From: Micromonospora rifamycinica
Lineage (GTDB): Bacteria; Actinomycetota; Actinomycetes; Mycobacteriales; Micromonosporaceae
Direction of reading: 5' to 3'
Assembly (NCBI RefSeq): GCF_900090265.1
Contig: NZ_LT607752.1
Coordinates: forward strand, 4,904,001 to 4,968,000
Length of the DNA: 64,000 bases
Positions 1 through 7,755 of the stretch are shown piece after piece. How positions within the stretch are numbered: position 1 is the stretch's first letter; each line of letters opens with the position of its first letter. Under the pieces are notes generated by a model. That model was not told the DNA's origin and ran no database searches. It worked only from the letters and a program-made list of their open reading frames with translations. A program made the translations under genes and the position numbers.

Positions 1-312
1 CGTGGCCACCGCGATCACCCAGCCTCGGGGCGGCACCCTCATATCCTGCCCGACTTTGATGATGACCGCCGCATTGCGCATCTGTGTTTGGCCGTAGGAG
101 CCTAGTCGAGGAATATTTCCAGACAGGCGAACTTGATGATCTTCTTCGCAATTCGCCTCAGCGGCTATCAGGTCTTGACGGTCTACACTGAGAGTGGTTA
201 GGAAAAAAGCAACAGTTCCTCCACCGCAGCAGAGAATTGACGCGAGTGCTGCCGAAACTCCGAGGGCGACACCAGCCCGGATTCGGCGACGAGGTTCCTC
301 CTTGGTGCTCAT
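1..312 (-). CDS. Probable cell-wall hydrolase, 3' part beyond window (VirB1-like)
   Basis: An open frame begins at an ATG at 312 and runs off the left edge (104 codons seen, no stop). The ATG overlaps the stop of the VirB8-like gene as ATGA. The protein starts with a basic stretch, has a hydrophobic signal/anchor at about residues 15-42, then a segment containing QMRNAAVIIKVG and VPPRGWVIAVAT. That segment resembles the start of the lytic-transglycosylase or NlpC/P60-type exported enzymes found in actinobacterial conjugation-type loci, where the next residues usually contain a catalytic glutamate. The catalytic part lies outside the window, so the class is inferred. In this operon it would open the peptidoglycan for the secretion machine. 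Its codons are clearly less GC-rich than those of downstream genes. Confidence 0.6.
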   Translation of the reverse strand, partial: MSTKEEPRRRIRAGVALGVSAALASILCCGGGTVAFFLTTLSVDRQDLIAAEANCEEDHQVRLSGNIPRLGSYGQTQMRNAAVIIKVGQDMRVPPRGWVIAVAT

Positions 313-851
313 CCTCGCTCCCAGTCTACGACATCCACCAACCATCGTCCGTGTGTCGCTACCAGCTCGAGGCGAAGTTTCCCGGCATCTAGTGGTATCA
401 ACACTTCAGTAAATGTTGAACTTCGTGGCCGAACCGCTGGTTCGCCAGTGATGCGGGCTTTGGGAACGTTGTCGGGGCCTGCGTCTGCGAGCTTCTCAAT
501 GAGATCCGGGGTTGAAATCGTGCTTAAATAATCGCGCCAACTTCTAGCCGGTCGTGTCTGATCTAACCAGAGTGCGGTGAATTTGGAAGCTGTTTGTGCT
601 GGAGTTAGTTGACCGGAACCAGTGATCGGTGGCTCTGGAGTGAGCGTTGCTATAACCCCATCATCGCCTTCGCCGGGATCGACAGTCGTGATGGGGTCAT
701 CGGGTCTGTTAAAACCGTTGCTGAAATCATTTGGGCTGGCTACCAAGCGGGCCGCCCCGACCACGCCAAGAACCAGTACGGCGATTACGAGCCCTAGGCC
801 GATCCGAGACCGGATAATTCGGGTGAAGAGGGCTTCAATTCCTCGTCGCAT
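309..851 (-). CDS. VirB8/TcpC-like single-pass membrane protein
   Basis: The 180-residue protein has a basic N-terminus, one membrane helix at about residues 17-37, an acidic/Pro linker to about 80, and a compact C-terminal domain (about 84-178) with LWLDQTRPARSWRDYL early and GRWLVDVVDWERG at the end. That layout is typical of NTF2-fold VirB8/TcpC-type components of type IV secretion systems, which sit outside the membrane and bridge the channel. ATG at 851 is preferred because AGGTGA precedes it by five bases; a GTG at 860, overlapping the upstream stop, is the alternative. It is cotranscribed between the VirB6-like gene and the hydrolase gene. Function is inferred from architecture and context. 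Codon use is noticeably AT-richer than in the rest of the window. Confidence 0.65.
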   Translation of the reverse strand: MRRGIEALFTRIIRSRIGLGLVIAVLVLGVVGAARLVASPNDFSNGFNRPDDPITTVDPGEGDDGVIATLTPEPPITGSGQLTPAQTASKFTALWLDQTRPARSWRDYLSTISTPDLIEKLADAGPDNVPKARITGEPAVRPRSSTFTEVLIPLDAGKLRLELVATHGRWLVDVVDWERG

Positions 852-856
852 CGCTG

Positions 857-2809
857 TCACCTGGCCTCGGACCGTACGCGAGGAGTTGGCTTGACTGCCG
901 CCGGAGCTGGTGCAGCGGAGTCGGGCCGGTAGACGACAAACGAGGGTGCTTCCTCCGGCACATCCGGCTCGGTCCAGGATGCCGCCGACCGCCGACGGGG
1001 GCGGGGTGCGACCGTGGGGCGGCCGCTTTCGCGCGGCGGCGAAGTCGGCTCGGTCTCCTCGGTGTGCTCCCGGCCGTCCGGCCGTTCCTGCGGGGCTGGT
1101 GAACCGACGGAGGAGTGGCTGGGATCCTCCCGTCGGGCCTCCGGTCGCAGCGTTGCCGGCTCCAGGGCCGCGCCCTGCCGCCGCGTGCTCTTCGGCTCGG
1201 CCGTGCCGCCGGGTTCGGCGACGTCCAGCCGGGCGGCGACCCGCATGTCCCGGAAGAACCGGCGGTGCCACGACCCAGCGGAGCCCACCGCCTCGCTGCT
1301 GTCCTTGCCGCCCAACTGGGTGATCCGGCGATACGGCCGAAGCAGGAGCCAACCGACCACACCGCAGAGCCATACCAGTACCACCTGGAGCCAGCCGGGC
1401 AGGGTGGGGGTGCTCATGATTAGGTCCACGGCGAACAGGTAGATCGCCGCTCCCGTACCGAAGATGGCGATGTTGAAGACGGCAGCGACCACGGCGTTCG
1501 CCAGCCGCCGCAGCCCGGCACTGGCCGGGCGGAGCAGTCCGATCGTGCCCAGGATCGGGGCCGCTATGACCGCCCATCGGAAGATCATGAAGCCGAGCAG
1601 GACCAGCAGGGATGCGGTGAGGTCGAACATGGCGAAGAGTAGCGAGGCGAGAACGGCAATGAACCCGGCACCAATTCGGTCCATGTCCCTCTTGCCTTGC
1701 AGGTATTCATATGCTTCAGGGTCTTCGACCTTGATCTGCTCCGAAACCTTCATCCATTGTTGCTTCTTCGCCTGAACCGTGGCTTCGCGGGTCGCTGGGT
1801 TGCTGCGAATCGACTTTGCTTCACCCCATGTCAAGGAGCGGGCGTCATACAAGGCGGGACCGTACTTCTTCGCGGTCTCGCTGTCGGCAGATCCAAGGAC
1901 GCCACGTAGCCAGTTGCGATACAGCATGGTTTCCGTAGCTGTGTCACTTGCCCGAACGGCTGGAGGTCGAAGGTCCTTGCATCGGTCTGGATTCGGATCG
2001 ATGCAACGGCCTGGTTCTGGGTCCTTTGCCTCTGGCCCGACCGCATCGTGCACAACGCCGAGCGAGGTAATGAGCGTGCCGTCGGCTATGTTGGCGGATT
2101 TGACCGGCCAGGCTGCAAGAGCGGTTACTGCCACCATGACGAGTAGTGCCCAGCCTGCAGTGGTCATTGCGCTGCTCATGTCTGATTGGCGGGATCGCCA
2201 GAGAAGGTACAGACCCACCACGCAGAGTGTCACGATTCCGAAGACACTAAAGACTTTTTCGTAGACTGCCTTGGTTGCCTTCTCTACGAGTGGATCTGCC
2301 CAACCCCACATCGAGCTTGGATCCCAGGCGCGTTCACGTAGTGCGTTCGAAGCACCTATGATGGCAGTAGCGAACATGAACTCACCGTTTGTTACTGTGG
2401 TGGTGAATTTATAGTCCGCATGAAGGACAGTGGCTCCGCACCCGAGATCATAGGTGTTATAGTCATATCCTGCATATCCGTAAAGGCTGTACCGCCCAGC
2501 AACGCCTCCAGTTGCCGAGCTGGAGGGTTCACTGGCGAACCAACCGGCAAGTCCGGAGTCAGGAGTGCTAGGTGTAGGCGGCTCCAGGCAAGCAGCTCTG
2601 TCGGAAGTTACGTCTTCGAGCTTCTTGACGCAGGTGCGGAAGTCGGCCTGCCACTCCTTGGTCGTACAGAGATCCGCGGCGGCCTGTGCCGTCGCGGGTG
2701 GCCGGGCGTACGCCGGTGTGGCCCCGATCACCGGCCAGGCGATCGTGGCACCGGCGAGTACGCCGAGTGCGAGGAGGAGCGCCGTGATCCGTGCCCGGGT
2801 CCTCGCCAT
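857..2809 (-). CDS. VirB6/TrbL-like polytopic membrane protein
   Basis: The protein has about 650 residues, a signal peptide (about 1-36, ending near AYA), a Cys-containing extracytoplasmic region to about 180, hydrophobic segments near 186-205, 218-236, 380-420, 436-465 and 470-492, and a long hydrophilic Pro/Arg/Glu-rich tail. This matches VirB6/TrbL-like inner-membrane channel subunits. ATG at 2809 is chosen because GGAGG lies seven bases before it; the GTG at 2815, which overlaps the VirB4 stop, would leave only one base of spacing. The gene follows the VirB4-like ATPase directly. The central part (about 1.6-2.6 kb) is less GC-rich than the tail, giving a mosaic look. A relation to conjugation proteins is likely; the exact subunit equivalence is inference. 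Confidence 0.65.
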   Translation of the reverse strand: MARTRARITALLLALGVLAGATIAWPVIGATPAYARPPATAQAAADLCTTKEWQADFRTCVKKLEDVTSDRAACLEPPTPSTPDSGLAGWFASEPSSSATGGVAGRYSLYGYAGYDYNTYDLGCGATVLHADYKFTTTVTNGEFMFATAIIGASNALRERAWDPSSMWGWADPLVEKATKAVYEKVFSVFGIVTLCVVGLYLLWRSRQSDMSSAMTTAGWALLVMVAVTALAAWPVKSANIADGTLITSLGVVHDAVGPEAKDPEPGRCIDPNPDRCKDLRPPAVRASDTATETMLYRNWLRGVLGSADSETAKKYGPALYDARSLTWGEAKSIRSNPATREATVQAKKQQWMKVSEQIKVEDPEAYEYLQGKRDMDRIGAGFIAVLASLLFAMFDLTASLLVLLGFMIFRWAVIAAPILGTIGLLRPASAGLRRLANAVVAAVFNIAIFGTGAAIYLFAVDLIMSTPTLPGWLQVVLVWLCGVVGWLLLRPYRRITQLGGKDSSEAVGSAGSWHRRFFRDMRVAARLDVAEPGGTAEPKSTRRQGAALEPATLRPEARREDPSHSSVGSPAPQERPDGREHTEETEPTSPPRESGRPTVAPRPRRRSAASWTEPDVPEEAPSFVVYRPDSAAPAPAAVKPTPRVRSEAR

Positions 2810-2811
2810 AG

Positions 2812-5800
2812 TCACGCCTCCAGATCAGCCAGGACGGTCGGCAGTATCCCGGCGGCCTGGGCGACCGCGGCGGGGGTGGTGTCGAGGTGGTCGAGCAGCC
2901 CCTCGACGTACGACACGTCGACCCGGACCTTCTGCACCCGGCCGTCCACGTCGCGCATGACGAATTCGCGGAAGCCGAGCCGGGTGGCGGAGGTGGTGTC
3001 CACGGCGGACAGGGAGGCGAGGGTGGCCTCGTAACCGTCGTCGACCGGAACCCGGAGCAGCCGGAGCGCCTCGGAGGCGATCTCGGTGTCCTCGGCGATC
3101 CGGCCGACGAAGACGGTGGAGACGAGGTTCTGGACGTCGAGGCCGAGGATGTCCTTCGGGTTCTGCGAGGCGACCAGGGCGGCCAGGTTCCACTTGCGGG
3201 AGTCGCGGGCGAGCCGGACCAGGAAGGAGCGGCCGGAGCGCCAGCCTTCCATGAAGTGCGCCTCGTCGAGGCCGACGAGTTTGCGGGACGACATCGATCC
3301 GCCGTAGCAGCGGCGTACGGCGAGACGGTGCGCGGTGTGCAGCATCGGCAGGGCGAGTGCCTCCTCGGCCGACCAGTACTCGCGTTCGATCTTGAGGTCG
3401 GGCAGCCGGAGGCCGGCCATGGTGATCACGGTGAGCGCCGCCCCCGCGCCGAGCAGCCCCTCCGGCGGGCGGCCGAAGAAGAGCATGGCCAGGGGCATCT
3501 CGGCGGTGTCGAGCAGCAGGTGGGCCAGTTCCCGCCCGGCGTCGTCGTCGAGCCCCTGGAGGCAGGTGACCACGTCGTCCAGGGTGGAGGTCTCCTCGGC
3601 CGGCACCTGGCGTACCGCGTGCCGGAACAGGGTGGCGGTGGACGCCTCCCGGGCCACCTGCGGCGGGACCAGCATCATGCAGATGTCCTGCACCAGCATG
3701 CGCCGCTCGGCCCGGGCGTTGGAGACGGCGATCTCGAACTCCCGGTCGCCCGCCGCGCCGGTGCTGAACTCGCTGCGCAGCGGGGTGGGGATGAGCGCGT
3801 ACGGGGCCAGCGTCCCCGGTTCCGAGCCGGTCAGGTTGAGCACCCGGGCGTAGGGCTTGAGCTCGGGCATGGCGCAGAGCCGGGCCAACGGGCCGGACGG
3901 GTCGAGCAGGGTGACCTGAACGCCCCGACGGGCCGCCAGGTAGCCGAGCGCGCCGAGCAGCGTCGACTTTCCACCGCCGGGTTCGGCGACGAACACGGCG
4001 AGCCCGGAGCGTTCGCGTACCTCCATCGGGAAGTGCAGGTCGAGGAAGACCGGCCGACGGCAGGTCCCGGCGGTACGCCCGATCAGGTCGCCCCGGCGGT
4101 CGCCGACGGTCGACGCCGCCTGGGGAAGCGCGGCGGCCAGCAACGGCACTGGCATCCGGCGGACGTAACCGGTGTTGGCGATCGGTTCGCCGGGGATGAA
4201 CTCCCGGGCCAGCCAGTCCTGGTTCTTGGGGTGTTGCAGCGAGATGCGCAGTTCCCGGGAGTAGAGCTGGATGAGCCGGCGGGCCCGTTCCATGCACTCC
4301 TCGCGGGTCCGGCCGCCGACGGCGATCCGGTGCCAGCCGTGCGCCCGCGCGGAGTCCACCGGTAGGCCGGTGGTCATCTCGTCGCCGATCACCAGCGCCC
4401 GCTTGGCGAGCCGTTCCAGCTCCGGGGGGGCGTCGATGCCGTGCTCGGCGTAGTCGAGCTGCTGCGACCGGATCATGCGCAGCCGGTGTTCGAGGTTGCG
4501 GAAGGAGTCGCCCGAGCCGAGGATGTCGACCCGGGTGGAGATCTCCATCGGCCAGGGCAGCCGCTCGTGGAAGTGCAGCCAGGGCTCGTGTCGCTCGGGG
4601 ATCTCCAGCGGCTCCATCCGGCCGACCGCGAGTACGGCGACGTGCCGCTCCTCGCCGGTCATCCGGTTGACCAGCTTGACCGTCGTGCCGTACGGGGTGC
4701 GGTAGCGCTCGACCTGTTCGGTGAGGGCGAGCAGGTCACCGCGTTCCCACCGGCCATTGGTCACCGGGGATAGCGTGCCGGGCGGGGCCATGCAGAGGGC
4801 GACCGAGCGGTAGAGCAGCCATTCCAGCTCCTGGGCGGTGACCCGCCGGCCGCGCATGCCGAAGCTGCCCAGCACCTCGTCGAACTGTTCGACGGTGCGG
4901 CCCAGTTTGCGGCGTTCCCCGTCGGCGGTGCCCTTGCCGAAGGCCCGCAGCAGCCGTTCGGTGAGGGAGTCGCCGAGGGAGCGGCGGGCGAAGGTGACCC
5001 CGAGGTAGGTCTGCCCCTCGGCGTGGTTGACCGACATCAGGTGCTGCTGGGCAGCGACCAGGTGGTCGGCCCAGCCGTGCGTGCCGGGGACGTCGGGCAG
5101 CGGTGACGCGGTGTGCGCGTCGATGGTGCGGGCCCACTCGTCGGCGGGGAACGGCCGGGTGGTGCGGCGCAGGTGCAGCCGGAAACCGGCCAGACCGGCG
5201 TACTGCTCGGAGATCGCCGAGAGCAGCGCCTCACGTTCGGCGTCCGGGCGGAACGCCCACCGGACCTCGGGGAGCCAGTACCAGGCGGTCACCGTGTTGG
5301 GGGTGAAGGTCAGGTGACCGGCGATCTCGGTGATCGCCAGTTCGATGGAGGGATCCCGGTCACCGAACTTGATCTTCGGTGGGCGTACCCGGACCGGTTT
5401 GGTCGGAGCGTTGCGGCGGCTCGCCGCGCGCTCCCGCGGCGTGACCAGGTCCCGGGGGCCGGGGTCGGTGCGCCCGGTCCGCTCGGGCTCGACGAGGTCG
5501 CGGGGGGCGGGCTCGGCGGCCAGCGCGCCCGCCGGGCCGGTCACGGCCTCCACCCGGATTGGTTCGACGGTCTCCGGCCAGGCCGCCGGTGCGGTCTCCA
5601 CCGGGCCGGGCCGGGGCCGGGCGGTCAGGATCCCGTCCCGGTGGGCCTGGTCGGCACTCTCCCGCCGGGCCGTCTCGGCAGCCTTCCGCCGGTCCCGCTC
5701 GTCGGCGTCGCGCCGGGCGGCCTCGATGGCGTCGCGCCGGGCCGCTTCGATCGCCTCCCGGCGGGCGGCTTCGGCCGCCTCCCGGCGGGTCTGTTCGGCG

Positions 5801-6660
5801 GCGTCGCGGCGGGCTGCCTCGGCGGCGTCGCGGCGGGCGGCCTCGACGGCCTCCCGGCGGGTCTGTTCGGCGGCTTCCTGTTCGGCTGCTGCACGCCGGG
5901 CCTGCTCGGCCGCCGTGCGGCGGGCCGTCTCGGCGGCGTCGCGGCTGGCGGCTTCGGCGGCGTCGCGGCGGGCCTGTTCGGCGGCCTCGCGCCGGGTGCG
6001 GTCGGCGGCCTCCCTGGCCCGCTCGGTGGCCTCGCGGCGGGCCCGCTCGGCCGCCTCCCGGGCGGTCAGCGGCTCACCGGTGTCCCGGGGGAACAACTCG
6101 GCCGGGACGATCCGGCGGGGCGCCCGCTGCGGCTTCTCGGCGTTCCGGTCGGTGGTCGGCGTCGTGGCCAGCCGGTCGCCCTGCTGGTGCGGAACCCGGG
6201 TGCGGGCGGGCCGCTCGGTCGGCGGGGCCGCCTCGATGGCCGCCGGGGGCGCCTGCGCCTCGATGGCCGCCGGTGGGATCGGCCCTGTTGGTTGATGCGG
6301 GACGGGCGGGTGCTCCCGGCCGTTGCCGCGTCGCGTCGGGGTGCCCGGGGTCGGGGCGCCACCCGGGCGCGGGCCGCCGCCGAAGAGGTCGAGGAAGGGG
6401 GAGTCGATGTCGGTGCCGTCACCGATCAGCATCGGCGGGGCGGGGGCCGGCTCGACCGGGGGGGTGGCGCCACGACCGGGGGCGGGTCGGGGCGGCTGGA
6501 AGACGCCCACGCCGCCCTGACCCGGGCCGGTGAGCAGGGCCGGATCGTACGGCTCGTCGTCCGGCAGCTCCTCCTGGGGGTAGTCGAACGACCGCGCACG
6601 GTTACCGTGCGGGGCGCTGTGTCGTCCGGCCGGGAAACCCGGCGTGGAAGAGCGACTCAT
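2812..6660 (-). CDS. VirB4-like secretion ATPase with helical-repeat N-terminal extension
   Basis: This 1282-residue protein is the motor of the operon. Residues 1-198 are Pro/Gly-rich and probably disordered. Residues 199-342 are an Ala/Glu/Arg repeat. A VirB4-type N-terminal domain spans about 430-850. A RecA-like ATPase domain follows, with Walker A AEPGGGKST at about 892-900 and Walker B LVGLDEAH near 1128-1135. A later VASQNPKDI segment fits the sensor region of VirB4/TraG-type ATPases. The nearest families I recognise are the large actinobacterial VirB4-like 'ATP/GTP-binding' proteins of SCO6880 type. The ATG at 6660 is 49 bases after the upstream stop. No relaxase is visible nearby, so protein export rather than DNA transfer remains possible. 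Confidence 0.8.
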   Translation of the reverse strand: MSRSSTPGFPAGRHSAPHGNRARSFDYPQEELPDDEPYDPALLTGPGQGGVGVFQPPRPAPGRGATPPVEPAPAPPMLIGDGTDIDSPFLDLFGGGPRPGGAPTPGTPTRRGNGREHPPVPHQPTGPIPPAAIEAQAPPAAIEAAPPTERPARTRVPHQQGDRLATTPTTDRNAEKPQRAPRRIVPAELFPRDTGEPLTAREAAERARREATERAREAADRTRREAAEQARRDAAEAASRDAAETARRTAAEQARRAAAEQEAAEQTRREAVEAARRDAAEAARRDAAEQTRREAAEAARREAIEAARRDAIEAARRDADERDRRKAAETARRESADQAHRDGILTARPRPGPVETAPAAWPETVEPIRVEAVTGPAGALAAEPAPRDLVEPERTGRTDPGPRDLVTPRERAASRRNAPTKPVRVRPPKIKFGDRDPSIELAITEIAGHLTFTPNTVTAWYWLPEVRWAFRPDAEREALLSAISEQYAGLAGFRLHLRRTTRPFPADEWARTIDAHTASPLPDVPGTHGWADHLVAAQQHLMSVNHAEGQTYLGVTFARRSLGDSLTERLLRAFGKGTADGERRKLGRTVEQFDEVLGSFGMRGRRVTAQELEWLLYRSVALCMAPPGTLSPVTNGRWERGDLLALTEQVERYRTPYGTTVKLVNRMTGEERHVAVLAVGRMEPLEIPERHEPWLHFHERLPWPMEISTRVDILGSGDSFRNLEHRLRMIRSQQLDYAEHGIDAPPELERLAKRALVIGDEMTTGLPVDSARAHGWHRIAVGGRTREECMERARRLIQLYSRELRISLQHPKNQDWLAREFIPGEPIANTGYVRRMPVPLLAAALPQAASTVGDRRGDLIGRTAGTCRRPVFLDLHFPMEVRERSGLAVFVAEPGGGKSTLLGALGYLAARRGVQVTLLDPSGPLARLCAMPELKPYARVLNLTGSEPGTLAPYALIPTPLRSEFSTGAAGDREFEIAVSNARAERRMLVQDICMMLVPPQVAREASTATLFRHAVRQVPAEETSTLDDVVTCLQGLDDDAGRELAHLLLDTAEMPLAMLFFGRPPEGLLGAGAALTVITMAGLRLPDLKIEREYWSAEEALALPMLHTAHRLAVRRCYGGSMSSRKLVGLDEAHFMEGWRSGRSFLVRLARDSRKWNLAALVASQNPKDILGLDVQNLVSTVFVGRIAEDTEIASEALRLLRVPVDDGYEATLASLSAVDTTSATRLGFREFVMRDVDGRVQKVRVDVSYVEGLLDHLDTTPAAVAQAAGILPTVLADLEA
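5635..6066 (-). repeat. In-frame Ala/Glu/Arg repeat (TolA-like) inside virB4-like gene
   Basis: About 144 codons encode imperfect eight-residue units of the type RRDAAEAA or RREAIEAA, so the DNA has an approximate 24-base period. The units alternate acidic and basic residues at helix-compatible spacing, which predicts a long rigid helix or coiled coil. The repeat interrupts nothing: it lies between the disordered N-terminus and the VirB4 N-domain. Confidence 0.85.
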
Positions 6661-6709
6661 TCGACCGCCTCACCCATCTGGTCCGACTGCCCGATTCGGG
6701 TACGCCCGG

Positions 6710-7072
6710 TCATGCCAGTTCCTCCCGGATCCTGATCCGGCTGCCGACCAGGCGGGGATCCCGCAGCTCGGCGGCCGGTTCCCGGGTGCGTCGCCAGTCG
6801 GTGAGGGCGGTGCGGATGACCATCCGCGCCGGCCGGTCCGGGTCGACGTACCGGAAGATGAACGAGGTGCTCACGATGGCGAGGGCGATCTCCCAGGCGG
6901 GGAAGAGCTCGACCTGCAACGTGAACAGCCAGTGGATGAACATGTAGAGGGGCACGAGCAGCATGAACAGTCCGTACTGGGCGTACGGCAGGTGGACCGG
7001 AAGGGTGTAGCCGGGCGGCCCGAGGTAGACCAGGCGGGCCCGGTAGATGTCGTCGTCGGTGCGCAGCCGCAT
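6710..7072 (-). CDS. PrgI/VirB3-like small membrane protein
   Basis: The 120-residue protein has two adjacent membrane helices at about residues 33-50 and 56-75, flanked by a short N-terminal domain and a charged C-terminal tail containing DPDRPARMV. Gram-positive conjugation systems encode such a two-helix protein (PrgI/TcpE/VirB3 type) directly before VirB4, which is the position here. It probably anchors the ATPase to the membrane channel. Start ATG at 7072 is 13 bases after the upstream stop. Family assignment rests on size, topology and order, not on strong sequence motifs. Confidence 0.6.
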   Translation of the reverse strand: MRLRTDDDIYRARLVYLGPPGYTLPVHLPYAQYGLFMLLVPLYMFIHWLFTLQVELFPAWEIALAIVSTSFIFRYVDPDRPARMVIRTALTDWRRTREPAAELRDPRLVGSRIRIREELA

Positions 7073-7085
7073 GTCTCGCCCGCGC

Positions 7086-7400
7086 CTATTCGAAGATCAG
7101 GTCGATCAGGTAGTCACCGATGAAGAAGAGTGTGGCCGCGCCGGCGATGAAGGCCAGCCCGACGATCGCGATCGCGGAGCTGGTGAGCACCTTGGAGATC
7201 TCGCCCCGGCTGGCCCGGCCGATGAAGATGACCCCGAGCACGGCGAGCAGGATGGGTGCGATCTTGCTGGCGAAGAAGGTGACGACACCGTTGGTGTCGA
7301 TGCCCTTGGGGGCCGGTTCGGCGAGTGGCGCCGTCGCCAGGGTGTGCAGCACCTGCGCGACGCCGGACGACGTCGTCTCCACGAGCTGGTAGGCGATCAC
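7086..7400 (-). CDS. TrbC/VirB2-like small two-helix membrane protein
   Basis: This first gene of the leftward operon encodes 104 residues with hydrophobic helices at about 45-62 and 74-97, separated by a short polar GRASRGEISK loop. This two-helix hairpin with a charged turn is the topology of VirB2/TrbC pilin-like proteins. The N-terminus is only mildly hydrophobic, so a cleaved signal is uncertain. GTG at 7400 is selected because GGAGG lies five bases upstream; longer frames reaching to 7679 cross the promoter region and lack a ribosome site. Role in a pilus or channel is inferred from the operon. Confidence 0.65.
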   Translation of the reverse strand: MIAYQLVETTSSGVAQVLHTLATAPLAEPAPKGIDTNGVVTFFASKIAPILLAVLGVIFIGRASRGEISKVLTSSAIAIVGLAFIAGAATLFFIGDYLIDLIFE

Positions 7401-7503
7401 TGGAACCTCCCCATAACGCGGCCGGCGGTGCCGCGGTGGTGCAAAAGGTAAGCCTGGCGGGAATGTGCTCGATCTGGGCAGCGCGATTGACGCCCTGCTG
7501 GTT

Positions 7504-7526
7504 TCTCGCCACGCAGAGTGGCGAGA
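7504..7526. promoter_or_regulatory. Perfect 9-bp inverted repeat, five-base loop
   Basis: TCTCGCCAC and GTGGCGAGA pair perfectly around GCAGA. It lies about 100 bases upstream of the first T4SS-like gene. It could be an operator or a leader hairpin for that operon; only a short T run follows, so an intrinsic terminator is less likely. Confidence 0.5.
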
Positions 7527-7743
7527 TTTGGGGGGATTCTCCCGCTTTGGCCCTCCCTCCATGCTTCGCCGACTCTTGATGCTGGGCAATTCCACAGCGT
7601 ACGGGCCGCCCCCCTTTGCGACAAGCCGCGAAGACTCGACCCGATTCTGCCCCGACGATCGATAGTACACCTGTGCCAATCAGCACGTCAGTGCCCGCGT
7701 GGAGCGGCCGGTGGGGGTCCGCTGGGCACGGCGGCGCGACCGG

Positions 7744-7749
7744 TACCGT
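7744..7749 (+). promoter_or_regulatory. -10 element (TACCGT) of folP, leaderless
   Basis: A TAnnnT hexamer ends six bases before the GTG at 7756, so transcription should begin at or next to the start codon. No Shine-Dalgarno sequence is present. Confidence 0.5.
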
Positions 7750-7755
7750 CTAGTC

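Larger units (their letters stand above)
7401..7755. promoter_or_regulatory. 355-bp divergent control region between T4SS-like operon and folP
   Basis: No credible gene lies here. The stretch is less GC-rich than its surroundings. It holds the leader of the leftward operon, the hairpin at 7504-7526, a second short G/C hairpin just after it (about 7530-7543), and the folP promoter at its right end. Confidence 0.6.

Noticed and set aside
194..412. Small plus-strand frame at the left edge
   Set aside because: It opposes the secretion-like operon, whose ATGA-coupled genes explain this DNA better.
5635..6066. Periodic repeat considered as a CRISPR array
   Set aside because: The 24-base period is in frame, codes a helical repeat and has no unique spacers.
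1..7400. Secretion-like operon called an integrative conjugative element
   Set aside because: No integrase, relaxase, attachment repeat or tRNA junction is visible, so only a T4SS-like operon can be claimed.
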